A DNA stretch of 64,000 nt from Kribbella solani (GTDB lineage: Bacteria > Actinomycetota > Actinomycetes > Propionibacteriales > Kribbellaceae): assembly GCF_014205295.1 (NCBI RefSeq), contig NZ_JACHNF010000001.1, positions 4,030,001 through 4,094,000 on the forward strand, in the 5' to 3' direction. Positions 1 to 8,447 of this stretch are shown one piece after another. Position 1 is the stretch's first letter, and every line of letters begins with the position of its first letter. The position numbers and the translations under genes are program-made. Under the pieces are notes generated by a model that saw only the letters and a program-made list of their open reading frames with translations, did no database searches and had not been told where the DNA came from.

Positions 1-1441
1 AGAGCCACCCCATCGGATTAACGACGTTGCCGTCCTTGTAGACCATGAAGTGGAGGTGGCAGCCGGTCGAGTAGCCGGTGGTGCCGGACCAGGCGATGAT
101 TTCGCCCTTGCGTACGCGCTCGCCGACCCGGGCCTTGTACTTGGACAGGTGGTTGTACACCGTGGTGATCGACGACCCGCTCATCACGCCGTGTGAAATG
201 AACAACCGGTTCCCGTAACCGCCGTTGAAGTACTTGTCGGTCACGACCCCGTCGGCCGCGGCACGGACCGGCGTACCGCAGGGTGCGCGGAAGTCGGTGC
301 CGTCGTGCAGCTTCCAGTAGTGCAGTACGGGGTGGAAGCGCATCCCGTACGGCGACGTGATGTAACTGCTGACCGGATACCCCAGCCGCCCGCCACCGTT
401 CGACACCGGGTCCGGGACGTGCCGCGGCGGCCGGTTCTCCTTGCGCGCCTTCTCGGCCTCGGCCTTCTGGGCAGCCGCCTTCCGACGCGCCGCGGCCGCC
501 TTCTCCGCCTTCGCGCGGGCGGCCAGCATCGCCTCGACCCGGCCCCGCTCCCGCAGCAGTGAGTTGTACTGCGCGAGCTCGCTGTTCTTCTCCTTCTCGG
601 CCGCCTTGTACGCGACCAGCTTCACCTTCGCCACCGTCGCCGCCTCGGCCTTGTCGGCCGCGACCTGCTTGGTCAGCTCGGTGACCTTGCGTACCGTCGC
701 CGCCGAGGCCGCCCGCGCGGCCGCGGCGTCCTTCTCCGCGGCGGCGACCTTGACCCGCCTGCTGGCGAGCTGCGCCTGGGCGTTGTTCAGGTTCGTGATC
801 GCGTTGCTCTGGATGCCGAACACGTTCCGCTGGACCTGCATACCGGTGGCGATGTCGGCCGGCGCGGCGCCGCGGAGCGCGATCGACAACCCGACCAGCG
901 TGTTCTGCTGCTGGTACGCCGAGCGGACCGCGCGACCGGCGACCGCGCGCTTCTCGGCGATCTGCTTCTCACCGGCCTCGACGTCGGCGATCGCGGTCTT
1001 CAGCGCCGCCTCGGCGGCCGCGAGCTTGCCCGCGGCAACGGCATCGGCGGCCTTCGCGGCGGCCAGCTGACCCTGCGCGGCGGCATACCGGGCCTGGACG
1101 GCCTGGTACTTCGTCTCGGCCTGGTTGTACGCGGCAACGGATTTGCCGAGCTGGTCGGACGCGTCGTCGAGATCAGCCTTCTGCTGGTTGATCTTCGAGT
1201 CGAGTTGCTTCTTCTTGGCGGCTGGATCCGGCGGTTTCGCTTCCGCGAACGGCGCGGACGGAACCGCCGCCAGAACTCCGGCGGACAGGGACAGGACAAG
1301 GCAGCAGGCGGCAACCACCGTTGGCCGGCCCTGCGGTCGCAAACGTGATCGCGGGTACGGCGCGGCGGGGGTACCGGTGCTGTCGTCTCGCTGGATGCGC
1401 TCCCGCTCAGGCGGGTTCGCACCGGGGAAGTGCGGGACCAC
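1..1441 (-). CDS. M23 family metallopeptidase with coiled-coil, EnvC-like (3' end outside window)
   Basis: Secreted peptidoglycan hydrolase, probably the FtsEX-activated cell-separation enzyme. The reading frame starts at a GTG (1439-1441) behind AAGGGG with an 8-nt gap, and runs off the window start. Visible parts in order: a basic N-terminus with a signal/anchor segment near residues 40-65; a long Ala/Lys/Glu/Gln-rich coiled coil from about 80 to 340; then an M23 (LytM) domain with the zinc-ligand pattern HDGTD and, just before the cut, HLHF. Both zinc motifs are present, so it should be catalytic. It follows ftsX by 93 nt on the same strand. Coiled-coil plus M23 next to ftsEX is the arrangement of EnvC-type activators (family knowledge); the functional link to FtsX is inferred from position. 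Confidence 0.9.
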   Translation of the reverse strand, partial: MVPHFPGANPPERERIQRDDSTGTPAAPYPRSRLRPQGRPTVVAACCLVLSLSAGVLAAVPSAPFAEAKPPDPAAKKKQLDSKINQQKADLDDASDQLGKSVAAYNQAETKYQAVQARYAAAQGQLAAAKAADAVAAGKLAAAEAALKTAIADVEAGEKQIAEKRAVAGRAVRSAYQQQNTLVGLSIALRGAAPADIATGMQVQRNVFGIQSNAITNLNNAQAQLASRRVKVAAAEKDAAAARAASAATVRKVTELTKQVAADKAEAATVAKVKLVAYKAAEKEKNSELAQYNSLLRERGRVEAMLAARAKAEKAAAARRKAAAQKAEAEKARKENRPPRHVPDPVSNGGGRLGYPVSSYITSPYGMRFHPVLHYWKLHDGTDFRAPCGTPVRAAADGVVTDKYFNGGYGNRLFISHGVMSGSSITTVYNHLSKYKARVGERVRKGEIIAWSGTTGYSTGCHLHFMVYKDGNVVNPMGWL

Positions 1442-1534
1442 AGGTCGACCCCTTGCTGTGGATGAAATTGTGCGGTGCAGGAGTCACGGCTGGTGCTGCT
1501 GTGACTCCTGATACTGCACGATAGGTCACCCGGG

Positions 1535-2446
1535 TCAGACTTTGAGGTATTTCCGCGTTGTCAGGAATGTCGGGATCACGGCCAGGATCAGGCCGGCCAC
1601 GACCATGATCAGGGTGGCGCGGAAGGTTTCGGTGGCGCCCACCCACTGCCAGACCCGGAAGGTTTCCTGGGCCCGCTGCATGACCACGAAGTACACGCCG
1701 ACCCAGAGGGTCGCGCAGGCAAAGATCGCGCCCACCAAGGCGGCCAGCACCGCCTCCAGCAGGAACGGCAGCTGGATGTAGAAGTTCGAGGCGCCCACCA
1801 GGCGCATGATGCCTATCTCCCGTCTCCGGGCGTACGCCGCCAGCCGGATCGTGTTGGAGATCTGCATCAGCGCCGCGACCAGCAACAGACCGGCCGCTAT
1901 CAGCGCGCCGACTTGCAAGCCGTTGAGTGCCTTGAACAACGGATCCAGGTACTGCCGGAGGTCCTGGACGGTATCCACCCCGGGCAGTCCGGCGACCGCA
2001 CTGACCAGGTTCTGGTACTTCTGAGGATCTTTCAGCTTGACCCGGAAGGACTCCTGCATCTGGTCCTGGGTGACCGTGCTGACGATCGGCGAGTCCTTGT
2101 ACAGCTTCTTGAACGACTCGAACGCCTGCGCCTTCGACTCGGTGAAGACGCCGTCCGGAGCGGTGTCCGGGTTCGTCTCGATCACCTGCTGGATCCGGTT
2201 CTTCTGCTCCTGGGTCACCTCGGTGCCGGAGCAGCCGCGGCCGCCGGAGTCCTTGGTGCAGAGGAAGACCGAGATCTGGATCTTGTCGTACCAGTTCCCC
2301 TTCATCAGGTCGACCTGCTCGCGGGCGAGCAGCGCGCTGCCGAACAGCGACAGCGAGACCCAGATGGTGACGACGACCGCGATCGTCATCGACAGGTTCC
2401 GCTTCAGGCCGATCCCGAGGTCGGAGAGGATGTAGTTCAAGCGCAT
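1535..2446 (-). CDS. ftsX: Cell division ABC-type permease-like protein FtsX
   Basis: Membrane partner of FtsE that passes ATP-driven conformational change to a periplasmic/extracellular cell-wall hydrolase. 303 residues with the FtsX topology: a TM helix near 21-43, a large external loop (about 45-175) containing two cysteines (C63 and C72) that could form a disulfide, then three C-terminal TM helices. The cytoplasmic stretch YARRREIGIMRLVGAS is a typical FtsX signature. The start ATG lies 19 nt after the ftsE stop, so the two are one operon. The next gene is the M23 hydrolase, the likely effector. Confidence 0.97.
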   Translation of the reverse strand: MRLNYILSDLGIGLKRNLSMTIAVVVTIWVSLSLFGSALLAREQVDLMKGNWYDKIQISVFLCTKDSGGRGCSGTEVTQEQKNRIQQVIETNPDTAPDGVFTESKAQAFESFKKLYKDSPIVSTVTQDQMQESFRVKLKDPQKYQNLVSAVAGLPGVDTVQDLRQYLDPLFKALNGLQVGALIAAGLLLVAALMQISNTIRLAAYARRREIGIMRLVGASNFYIQLPFLLEAVLAALVGAIFACATLWVGVYFVVMQRAQETFRVWQWVGATETFRATLIMVVAGLILAVIPTFLTTRKYLKV

Positions 2447-2465
2447 CTGTTAGTCAGTCCCCTGG

Positions 2466-3155
2466 TCAGTGCTGGTAGCCGTAGACGCCACGCGACTCGT
2501 CGCGGACGACATGACCGTTCTCCAGCTCGATCACGCGCTTGCGCATCTGGTCGACGATGGACACGTCGTGGGTGGCCATCACGACGGTGGTGCCGGTCCG
2601 GTTGATCCGGTCCAGCAGCTTCATGATGCCCACCGACGTACCCGGGTCCAGGTTTCCGGTCGGCTCGTCGGCGATCAGGATCATCGGCCGGTTCACGAAC
2701 GCGCGGGCGATCGCGACCCGCTGCTGCTCACCACCGGACAGCTCGTCCGGGAGCCGGTCCTCCTTGCCGTCCAGACCGACCAGCTCGAGTACCTCGGGCA
2801 CGGTCTTGCGGATGTGCGAGCGCGGCTTGCCGATCACCTGCAGCGCGAACGCGACGTTCTCCGCGACGGTCTTGTTCGGCAGCAGCCGGAAGTCCTGGAA
2901 CACGGTTCCGATCTGCCGGCGCATCTGCGGAATCCGCCAGCTGGCCAGCCGGTTCAGGTCCTTGCCGGCCACCATGATGTGGCCCTTGGAGGTCCGGTGC
3001 TCTCGCAGCACCAGGCGCAGGAACGTCGACTTGCCGGACCCGGAGGTACCGACCAGGAAGACGAACTCGCCTTTTTCGATCTCGACGTTGACGTTCAGCA
3101 GAGCGGCCCTGGTCTGGCCCTCGTACGTCTTGGAGACATTCTCGAAGCGGATCAC
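2466..3155 (-). CDS. ftsE: Cell division ATP-binding protein FtsE
   Basis: ATPase of the FtsEX complex. 229 residues from a GTG start (3153-3155), the usual FtsE length starting [11 protein letters not shown]. An upstream in-frame start at 3224 would add 23 residues unlike the family, so it was not used. Walker [10 protein letters not shown] (residues 36-44), signature [14 protein letters not shown] and Walker [13 protein letters not shown] are all intact. It is first in the run ftsE-ftsX-M23. In most actinobacteria prfB lies directly upstream of ftsE (established gene order); here the upstream neighbour is a divergent MFS gene and prfB is about 23 kb away. Confidence 0.96.
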   Translation of the reverse strand: MIRFENVSKTYEGQTRAALLNVNVEIEKGEFVFLVGTSGSGKSTFLRLVLREHRTSKGHIMVAGKDLNRLASWRIPQMRRQIGTVFQDFRLLPNKTVAENVAFALQVIGKPRSHIRKTVPEVLELVGLDGKEDRLPDELSGGEQQRVAIARAFVNRPMILIADEPTGNLDPGTSVGIMKLLDRINRTGTTVVMATHDVSIVDQMRKRVIELENGHVVRDESRGVYGYQH

Positions 3156-3370
3156 GGATTCATCCGGCCGTGGTCGGGAACAGGGAGTAGCGCGACGGTA
3201 ACCACGAAGGGCACCGTACGCCACCGGAGCGGCCGGCGATCAGTCTAGGCGTTCCCGGGCGTGCCGCCGACCAGGCGTGCCGCTCCGTACGGCCACGTCC
3301 GATACCCGGTAACGATGCGCGGCGCGGTGATGGCGCCGCCGGTAAAGGTGCGGCCGGGGCGCGGGTCGCG

Positions 3371-3383
3371 TACGCTTGCCGGC
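3371..3383 (+). promoter_or_regulatory. Candidate -10 element for the MFS transcript
   Basis: TACGCT at 3371-3376 resembles an actinobacterial sigma-A -10 box. A start about 7 nt downstream would fall at 3383-3384, on the A of an ATG. No clear -35 was found. Position and similarity only; no start-site data. Confidence 0.4.
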
Positions 3384-3404
3384 ATGTCGTTCCTTCGTGA
3401 CTGA
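3384..3404 (+). CDS. Leaderless mini-ORF (6 codons) in the MFS leader
   Basis: ATG at 3384 is followed by TCG TTC CTT CGT GAC and TGA, encoding MSFLRD. If transcription starts 7 nt after the TACGCT box the ORF would be leaderless, a common initiation mode in actinobacteria. Its last codons lie on the left arm (3392-3399) of an inverted repeat whose right arm is next to the ribosome-binding site of the MFS gene, so its translation could change leader folding. It may also be a chance ORF. Confidence 0.4.
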   Translation: MSFLRD

Positions 3405-3468
3405 CGGTGGCTCCCGTGGGCGCATTCGCGCGCGCGGTCGAGCCCATTCCGTCACGAATCTCCAGGAG
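3392..3468 (+). promoter_or_regulatory. Inverted-repeat leader ahead of the MFS gene (possible attenuator)
   Basis: TTCGTGAC (3392-3399) is exactly complementary to GTCACGAA (3451-3458). A nested pair TGGGC (3417-3421) / GCCCA (3442-3446) stacks inside. The right arm ends 5 nt before the Shine-Dalgarno AGGAG (3464-3468) of the exporter. A mini-ORF over the left arm and a ribosome-binding site beside the right arm is the geometry of translational attenuators of resistance genes; function here is inferred. Confidence 0.4.
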
Positions 3469-3475
3469 CGTTCCC

Positions 3476-4975
3476 GTGTCCGGCACCCCTCGTGCCGGGA
3501 GCTACCGCGACGTCCTGCTGCTGCCGTCGGCGCCGCGCACCTTCGTGCCCGCGCTGTTCGGCCGGCTGGCGTACGGCCTGCTCCCGCTGTCCTTGCTCAT
3601 CACTGTCCGTCAATCCACCGACTCGTTCGCGACGGCCGGCGCGGCGGTCGCCGTGTTCGGTCTGATGTCGTTGTCGATGCCGTACAAGGCGCGGCTCGTC
3701 GACCGGTACAGCCAGCGCCGCGTACTCCCCGTCCTCGCCGCCGGCGCGTCCGCCGGTCTTGTCGGCATCACCACATTCGGCACGACGCGTACGCCCGTGC
3801 TGCTCCTGGTCGGCATAACCGGATTGCTCGCTCCTCCTTTGGGACCGTCGATGCGGGCGAACTGGCGTCGGCTCACTGAGCATTCAGTACTGAAAGAACG
3901 TGCGTACGCGCTCGATGCGGTTGCCGAGGAATGTCTTTTCCTTGGCGGACCACTGATCGCGGGCACGCTGATCAGCTGGGTGTCCGCGGCGGCTGCTCTC
4001 AACTGTTCGGCCGCGCTGCTCTTCATCGGAACGGTCGCGATGGTGACGAGTCCGGTGACGACACGGACCGCGGCACCGGCGCCGAGCCGGCATCCGCTCG
4101 GTCCGCTGGTACTTCCCGGGTTGCGGCGGATTCTGCTTGTCATCATGGCTACCGCGTCAGGCGTCAGTGCCGCGTACTTGTGCGTGGCCGGTGTCGCGCA
4201 GCACGCCGGGCGCCCCGGGGCAGCCGGGTACGTCGAGGCCGCGATCGCTGCCGGCAGTGTGGTCGGCGGCGTACTTTGGGCGCGCCGGACGCACACGCGT
4301 ACCTGGTCCACTCACCTTGGCGGACTGATCGCCGTACTGGCGGCCGGACTGATCGCGGCATCGTTCGTGACCGACCTGGTCGTGCTTGGTGTCGTGCTCG
4401 GGATCGCTGGGGTCGCGGTGGCTCCTTGTTTCGTCGTGGCGTATCTGGCGGCCGACGAGGTCACGCCGCCGCACCAGCGCACCGAGGCGAGTACGTGGAT
4501 CAACACCGCGAACAACCTCGGCGCCGCCACCGGCGCGGCACTCGCCGGACTCGTACTCGACCGCGCCGCACCGTCGTGGGGATTCTTGGGCGGCGGCGTC
4601 CTGCTGCTCGTCGTCGCCACGCTGTGCTGGTCCGGCGCGGGAGCACGCCGATCGGATGTCGGACCGGGTGGGGCGGAGGGCGCGCCGGGTCAGTCAGGCG
4701 TCGGAGAGACGGGCGATGGTGGCGGAGGCGCGGCGGACGATCGGGACCGGGCCGGCGGGGAGTACGTCGCCGATGAAGGCGTAGTGCCGGAGGATGTCGG
4801 GGTCGACGCCGCCGGGGCGGTGCCGGCTGTGGTCGCGGACCCAGTCGATGATGTCGCCCCAGCCGGGCGCCGCGAGCGAACCACCGAAGTGCTGCACCGA
4901 CAACCCGGCGCACAAGTTGCCGAAGGCAAGGCGATGGGCGAGCGGCCAGCCGCGCAGCGTGCCGAGTACGAGTGA
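3476..4975 (+). CDS. MFS transporter, probable exporter
   Basis: Major facilitator membrane protein, substrate unknown. The start is a GTG at 3476 behind AGGAG with a 7-nt gap; longer in-frame starts overlap the leader and were rejected. About twelve hydrophobic segments cover residues 20-385, with the inter-TM2/3 basic motif (KARLVDRYSQRR) typical of the superfamily. After about residue 395 the protein loses membrane character and becomes Gly/Asp/Glu-rich for about 100 residues, and that tail is encoded antisense to the end of the PfkB kinase gene (282-nt tail-to-tail overlap). Either the stop was lost by a frameshift or the tail is real. Confidence 0.8.
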   Translation: MSGTPRAGSYRDVLLLPSAPRTFVPALFGRLAYGLLPLSLLITVRQSTDSFATAGAAVAVFGLMSLSMPYKARLVDRYSQRRVLPVLAAGASAGLVGITTFGTTRTPVLLLVGITGLLAPPLGPSMRANWRRLTEHSVLKERAYALDAVAEECLFLGGPLIAGTLISWVSAAAALNCSAALLFIGTVAMVTSPVTTRTAAPAPSRHPLGPLVLPGLRRILLVIMATASGVSAAYLCVAGVAQHAGRPGAAGYVEAAIAAGSVVGGVLWARRTHTRTWSTHLGGLIAVLAAGLIAASFVTDLVVLGVVLGIAGVAVAPCFVVAYLAADEVTPPHQRTEASTWINTANNLGAATGAALAGLVLDRAAPSWGFLGGGVLLLVVATLCWSGAGARRSDVGPGGAEGAPGQSGVGETGDGGGGAADDRDRAGGEYVADEGVVPEDVGVDAAGAVPAVVADPVDDVAPAGRRERTTEVLHRQPGAQVAEGKAMGERPAAQRAEYE

Positions 4976-5743
4976 GGCAAGGAAGACGTCGCCGGCGCCG
5001 GTCGGGTCGTAGGACCGGACCGGCAACGCCGGCACCTGCTCCTCCTCGCCGGTCGCCGAGTCGATCGCGAGCACACCGTCGGCACCGTTCGTGACGACGG
5101 CCAGCGGCACCCGCTCGGCCAGCTTGTGCAGCGCCGCCTTGGGCGTGTCGGTCCGCGTGTACGCCATCGCCTCGGTCGCGTTCGGGGTGAACGCGTGGAA
5201 CCCGTCCAGGACATCGAGCACCGCCGGCGACCATTCGTCGGTCGGGTCCCAGCCGACGTCGCCGAACAGCAGCGCGCCGGACTCGCGGGCCTCGACCGTC
5301 CAGCCCGGCAGCTCGTCGGCGACCGGCACGATCGCGGACGTGGTGTTCAGACCGGGACCGACCAGTTTGCTCGGGTCGCCCGGCGCCTCGTGCGCGTGCG
5401 TCACCATCGCCCGGTCCCGGTCGATCGACATCGACACCGTGACCGGCGAATGCCAGTGCCCGATCCGCCGCGAATGCGAAAGATCGACCCCTTCCTGATC
5501 CGCCAGCGTCCGCCAGCAGAAGTCGGCGTACGCGTCGTCGCCGAAAACCGCCGCCAGCCCGGTCCGCAGCCCGAGCCGGGCGGCCGCGATCGCGAAGTTC
5601 GCGACGCCGCCCGGACACGACCCCATCCCCTCGGCGAAGATCTCGGTACCGGTGGTCGGGGCCGTCTCCAGACCGGTCATCACGATGTCGAGGAACACGG
5701 TCCCCTGTACGAATACGTCGTAGCGATCCGGATCGTCCGTCAC
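4694..5743 (-). CDS. PfkB-family carbohydrate kinase
   Basis: ATP-dependent sugar or nucleoside kinase of the ribokinase/PfkB fold; substrate not predictable. 349 residues. GTG at 5741-5743 preferred because AAGGAG lies 10 nt upstream; an ATG at 5764 would place that ribosome-binding site inside the gene. It has the N-terminal glycine motif (GSCPGGVANFAIAAARLG, about residues 41-58) and the C-terminal signature DPTGAGDVF with the catalytic Asp. It is monocistronic on the minus strand, convergent with the MFS gene. Confidence 0.9.
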   Translation of the reverse strand: MTDDPDRYDVFVQGTVFLDIVMTGLETAPTTGTEIFAEGMGSCPGGVANFAIAAARLGLRTGLAAVFGDDAYADFCWRTLADQEGVDLSHSRRIGHWHSPVTVSMSIDRDRAMVTHAHEAPGDPSKLVGPGLNTTSAIVPVADELPGWTVEARESGALLFGDVGWDPTDEWSPAVLDVLDGFHAFTPNATEAMAYTRTDTPKAALHKLAERVPLAVVTNGADGVLAIDSATGEEEQVPALPVRSYDPTGAGDVFLASLVLGTLRGWPLAHRLAFGNLCAGLSVQHFGGSLAAPGWGDIIDWVRDHSRHRPGGVDPDILRHYAFIGDVLPAGPVPIVRRASATIARLSDA

Positions 5744-5888
5744 GGTGAGCCTGCTCCTTGTCATCCTGGTCGCCTGCCGCGCCGCCTGTCGGTGGCGGGT
5801 GGAATGCTTCTTCGTAGCATCTTCGGCGGCTCAAGGCCACGTCATTCCCGGACAGTTCGAGGAGTCGTATGCGTACCTGGATGTGCTT

Positions 5889-6269
5889 GTGATTCCGACC
5901 TGGATCTCGGTCGTCGGGGTGGTGATGACCGTGCTGAGTCCGCTGCTCGCTCTCGGTGGCGTGATGCTGGGCGCGTACCTGACCCGGAAGTCCGACCGGG
6001 AGCTGGACACCTGGCGGCACCGCGAGGAGACGATGCGGATGGTCCGGTGGGCGGTCGAGCAGATCCTGGAGGGCGAGGACGCCGGCACGGACGCCGGTGT
6101 GGTGACGCTGCGTTCACTGATGCGATCCGAACTGTTACAGCCGGAGGACTACGACCTGGTCGCCGCGCTGACCGCCGCCGTCGCGATCGACCGGGTCGGC
6201 CCGGCCGCGTACGCTGATATCGCGGACACCGATATCGAGGTCGTCGAGGGAGACAGTGACCATGGCTGA
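5889..6269 (+). CDS. Small membrane protein of unknown function
   Basis: About 126 residues: one or two N-terminal membrane segments (starting VIPTWISVVGVVMTVLSPLL), a basic stop-transfer (YLTRKSD), then a soluble acidic, mostly helical region. The start is uncertain. The only good ribosome-binding site (GAGGAG, 5859-5864) precedes an out-of-frame ATG at 5869 opening a 7-codon ORF whose TGA (5890-5892) overlaps the GTG at 5889-5891, which suggests reinitiation. Other in-frame starts exist at 5883 and further up to 5745. It overlaps the next small gene by 8 nt. No family recognised. Confidence 0.6.
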   Translation: MIPTWISVVGVVMTVLSPLLALGGVMLGAYLTRKSDRELDTWRHREETMRMVRWAVEQILEGEDAGTDAGVVTLRSLMRSELLQPEDYDLVAALTAAVAIDRVGPAAYADIADTDIEVVEGDSDHG

Positions 6270-6429
6270 GAAGAAGACCGTGAAGGTCTCCCGCCAGGCC
6301 GTCGAGCTGGCCCGCTTGCACGTCGAGGCCGCCCGCCGCGCCGGCCGCAAACCCGACGAAGCCGTCGCCCGCATCGCCGGTGCCCGCCCCGCCCCCGGCC
6401 CCGGCACCCCCGCCCCAGCCCCCGCCTGA
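6262..6429 (+). CDS. Short basic/Pro-rich hypothetical protein
   Basis: 55 residues from ATG 6262, overlapping the previous gene by 8 nt and so probably co-translated. The first 40 residues form a basic amphipathic helix (KKTVKVSRQAVELARLHVEA), and the C-terminus is a Pro/Ala/Gly tail. No recognised domain. The tight overlap and good codon use argue that it is real. Confidence 0.55.
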   Translation: MAEKKTVKVSRQAVELARLHVEAARRAGRKPDEAVARIAGARPAPGPGTPAPAPA

Positions 6430-6632
6430 TCCCGTCCTCTTCTGTCGCGTACGGCGCGATCGCCCTGTCTGTTCCATCACCTGTCACTTCCCCACGCACG
6501 ACCGCCCGGCCGTGTGACGGGGCGGCGCGGGTGCGTTCGGTGGGCGGGATTGGCGGGTGACTGGGCCTGGGTGGTTCTAGGCTCGGGTCGATGCGCGGGC
6601 TGTGGGACCGTGCCGGGACGGAGGAACGCGAG

Positions 6633-7919
6633 ATGGCGGGTGCTGGGATCAGCCGGCGGGGCGTGCTCGGGCTGGGTGCCGGGCTGGCGGCGATGGCGGT
6701 AGCTGGGTGCGGGTCCAATTCGGGGCGGCCGTCGTCGGGCGGATCGGGCGGGTCCGGCGACAAGGCGACGCTTCAGCAGTGGTACCACCAGTACGGCGAG
6801 GCGGGTACGCAGCAGGCCGTCGAGCGGTACGCGAAGGCGTACCCGGACGCGACCGTGACGGTGCAGTGGTCACCGGGTGACTACGACAAGAAGGTGTCGA
6901 CGTCGCTGCTGACCGACCAGGGTCCGGACATCTTCGAGTACGGGAACGGCCCGACGATCGACATGATCAAGGGCAAGCAGGTGGTCGACCTGTCCGACCT
7001 GCTCGGCGACGCGCGCGGTGATTTCAACTCGGCGCTGCTCGACCGGATGTCGTACCAGGGCAAGCTGTACGGCATCCCGCAGGTGATCGACATGCAGCTG
7101 CTCGTGTACCGCAAGAGCCTGCTCAGCGCGGCCGGCGTGCAACCGCCGCAGACCGTCGACGAGCTGCTGGATGCCGCGAAGAAGCTGACCACCGACAAGG
7201 TCAAGGGCCTGTTCGTCGGCAACGACGGCGGGGTCGGCGTACTCGGCGGACCCGCGATCTGGTCGGCCGGACTGGACTACCTGACCGTCGACCACGAGTT
7301 CGGCTTCGACGCACCGACCGCGTACGAGTCGCTGAGCAAGCTGCGGCAACTGTGGACGTCGAAGGTTCTGTTGCTCGGGGCACCGACCGACTGGTCCGAC
7401 CCGTCCGCGTTCACGCAGGGCCTGACCGCGATGCAGTTCACCGGGTTGTGGACGCTGCCGGTGATCGAGAAGGCGTTGCCGGGCGACTACGGCGTACTCC
7501 CCTGGCCCAAGCTGAATGCCACCGTCGGCGAGCCGAGCGTCCCGGTCGGCGCGTACGGGGCGTGCGTGAACGGGAAGTCGAAGAACGTGGAGGCGGCGAA
7601 GAAGTTCGTGAAGTGGTTGTGGGTCGACCAGACCGATGACCAACTGGACTTCGCCCAGTCCTACGGGTTCCACATCCCGGCGCGGAAGAGCCTGTCGGAC
7701 AAGGCAGAGAAGCTGAAGTCCGGCCCGGCCGCGGACGCGGTAAAGCTGCTGAACGACCACGGCCACCCGCAAAACCCACTCCTCTGGTCACCAAAGGCGG
7801 GCACCGCGTACACCGACGCCCTGAGCCGCATCATCCGCAGCGGCGCCGACCCAGCCACTGAGATCAAGGCCGTCAAGTCAGTAGCCGACGCCGAACTGAA
7901 GCGAATCACCAGCAGCTGA
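6633..7919 (+). CDS. Extracellular solute-binding lipoprotein (sugar ABC type, orphan)
   Basis: Type 1 solute-binding protein, probably for an oligosaccharide or sugar. ATG 6633 is preceded by GGAGG at 8 nt; 428 residues. The N-terminus has a twin-arginine-like SRRGVLGLGAG signal and a lipobox ending AVAGC (Cys26), followed by a Ser/Gly linker. The body has the family pattern LYGIPQVIDMQLLVYRKSLL and a C-terminal LLWSPKAGTAYTDALSRI region. No permease or ATPase gene lies beside it, so its transporter must be elsewhere or it serves as an orphan receptor. Confidence 0.88.
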   Translation: MAGAGISRRGVLGLGAGLAAMAVAGCGSNSGRPSSGGSGGSGDKATLQQWYHQYGEAGTQQAVERYAKAYPDATVTVQWSPGDYDKKVSTSLLTDQGPDIFEYGNGPTIDMIKGKQVVDLSDLLGDARGDFNSALLDRMSYQGKLYGIPQVIDMQLLVYRKSLLSAAGVQPPQTVDELLDAAKKLTTDKVKGLFVGNDGGVGVLGGPAIWSAGLDYLTVDHEFGFDAPTAYESLSKLRQLWTSKVLLLGAPTDWSDPSAFTQGLTAMQFTGLWTLPVIEKALPGDYGVLPWPKLNATVGEPSVPVGAYGACVNGKSKNVEAAKKFVKWLWVDQTDDQLDFAQSYGFHIPARKSLSDKAEKLKSGPAADAVKLLNDHGHPQNPLLWSPKAGTAYTDALSRIIRSGADPATEIKAVKSVADAELKRITSS

Positions 7920-7922
7920 TCC

Positions 7923-7963
7923 ACCGGCTGGTCGACCGGCTGATGTACCGGCTGGTCGACCGG
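7923..7963 (+). repeat. Direct repeat of a 17-nt GC palindrome-containing unit
   Basis: ACCGGCTGGTCGACCGG occurs at 7923-7939 and again at 7947-7963 (24-nt period), just after the solute-binding protein stop. Each unit contains the palindrome GGTCGACC and can fold on itself. It could help terminate transcription; there is no following T-run. Confidence 0.6.
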
Positions 7964-7996
7964 CCGCTTCGTGGGTGGTGTGGGAGAGTTGGCGAC

Positions 7997-8404
7997 ATGT
8001 TGAGTATGGATCCGTTGACTGATGATGACCGGGAGCTGATCGAGCTCGCGCGGCAGACGGTTGATGCGAATACCGACGGACCGGACGGCGTGTACACGAT
8101 GGGCGCCGCGGTCCGCGGCGCCGACGGCCGGATGTACGCCGGCATCAACCTGTACCACTTCACCGGCGGCCCCTGCGCCGAGCTGGTGGCTCTCGGCCGG
8201 GCCCGCGCCGACGGTGCCCGTGAGCTCACCACAATCGTGGCTGTAGGCAACGAAGGCCGTGGCGTGGTCGGCCCGTGCGGCCGCGACCGTCAGGTCCTGG
8301 TCGACTACCACCCCACCATCCGCGTCATCCTCCCCACCCCCGACGGCCCCCGCTCCGTCCTCGCCACCGACCTACTCCCCGGCGCCTACCGCTGGGCCCC
8401 ATAA
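7997..8404 (+). CDS. Blasticidin-S-deaminase-like cytidine deaminase family protein, altered zinc site
   Basis: 135 residues, the length of blasticidin S deaminase and similar to it through most of the fold (INLYHFTGGPCAELVALG, VAVGNEGRG, HPTIRVI, LLPGAYRW). The family uses three zinc cysteines. Here Cys60 with catalytic Glu62 (CAE) and Cys94 (PCG) are present, but the third ligand position is Asp97 (PCGRDRQ instead of PCGxCRQ). The substrate is unknown; it may be a nucleoside deaminase or a resistance enzyme. ATG 7997 was chosen because an upstream ATG at 7943 lies in the repeat and adds unrelated residues. Confidence 0.82.
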   Translation: MLSMDPLTDDDRELIELARQTVDANTDGPDGVYTMGAAVRGADGRMYAGINLYHFTGGPCAELVALGRARADGARELTTIVAVGNEGRGVVGPCGRDRQVLVDYHPTIRVILPTPDGPRSVLATDLLPGAYRWAP

Positions 8405-8447
8405 CCGACTCTATGACCGGCTTCGTCGTGGGCTGTGTTTCCGGCGG

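Noticed and set aside
7661..8311. Minus-strand ORF with PVDQPVHQPVDQ repeats over the deaminase gene
   Set aside because: The repeats come from the GC direct repeat at 7923-7963 read in a third frame; the rest is antisense to two good genes.
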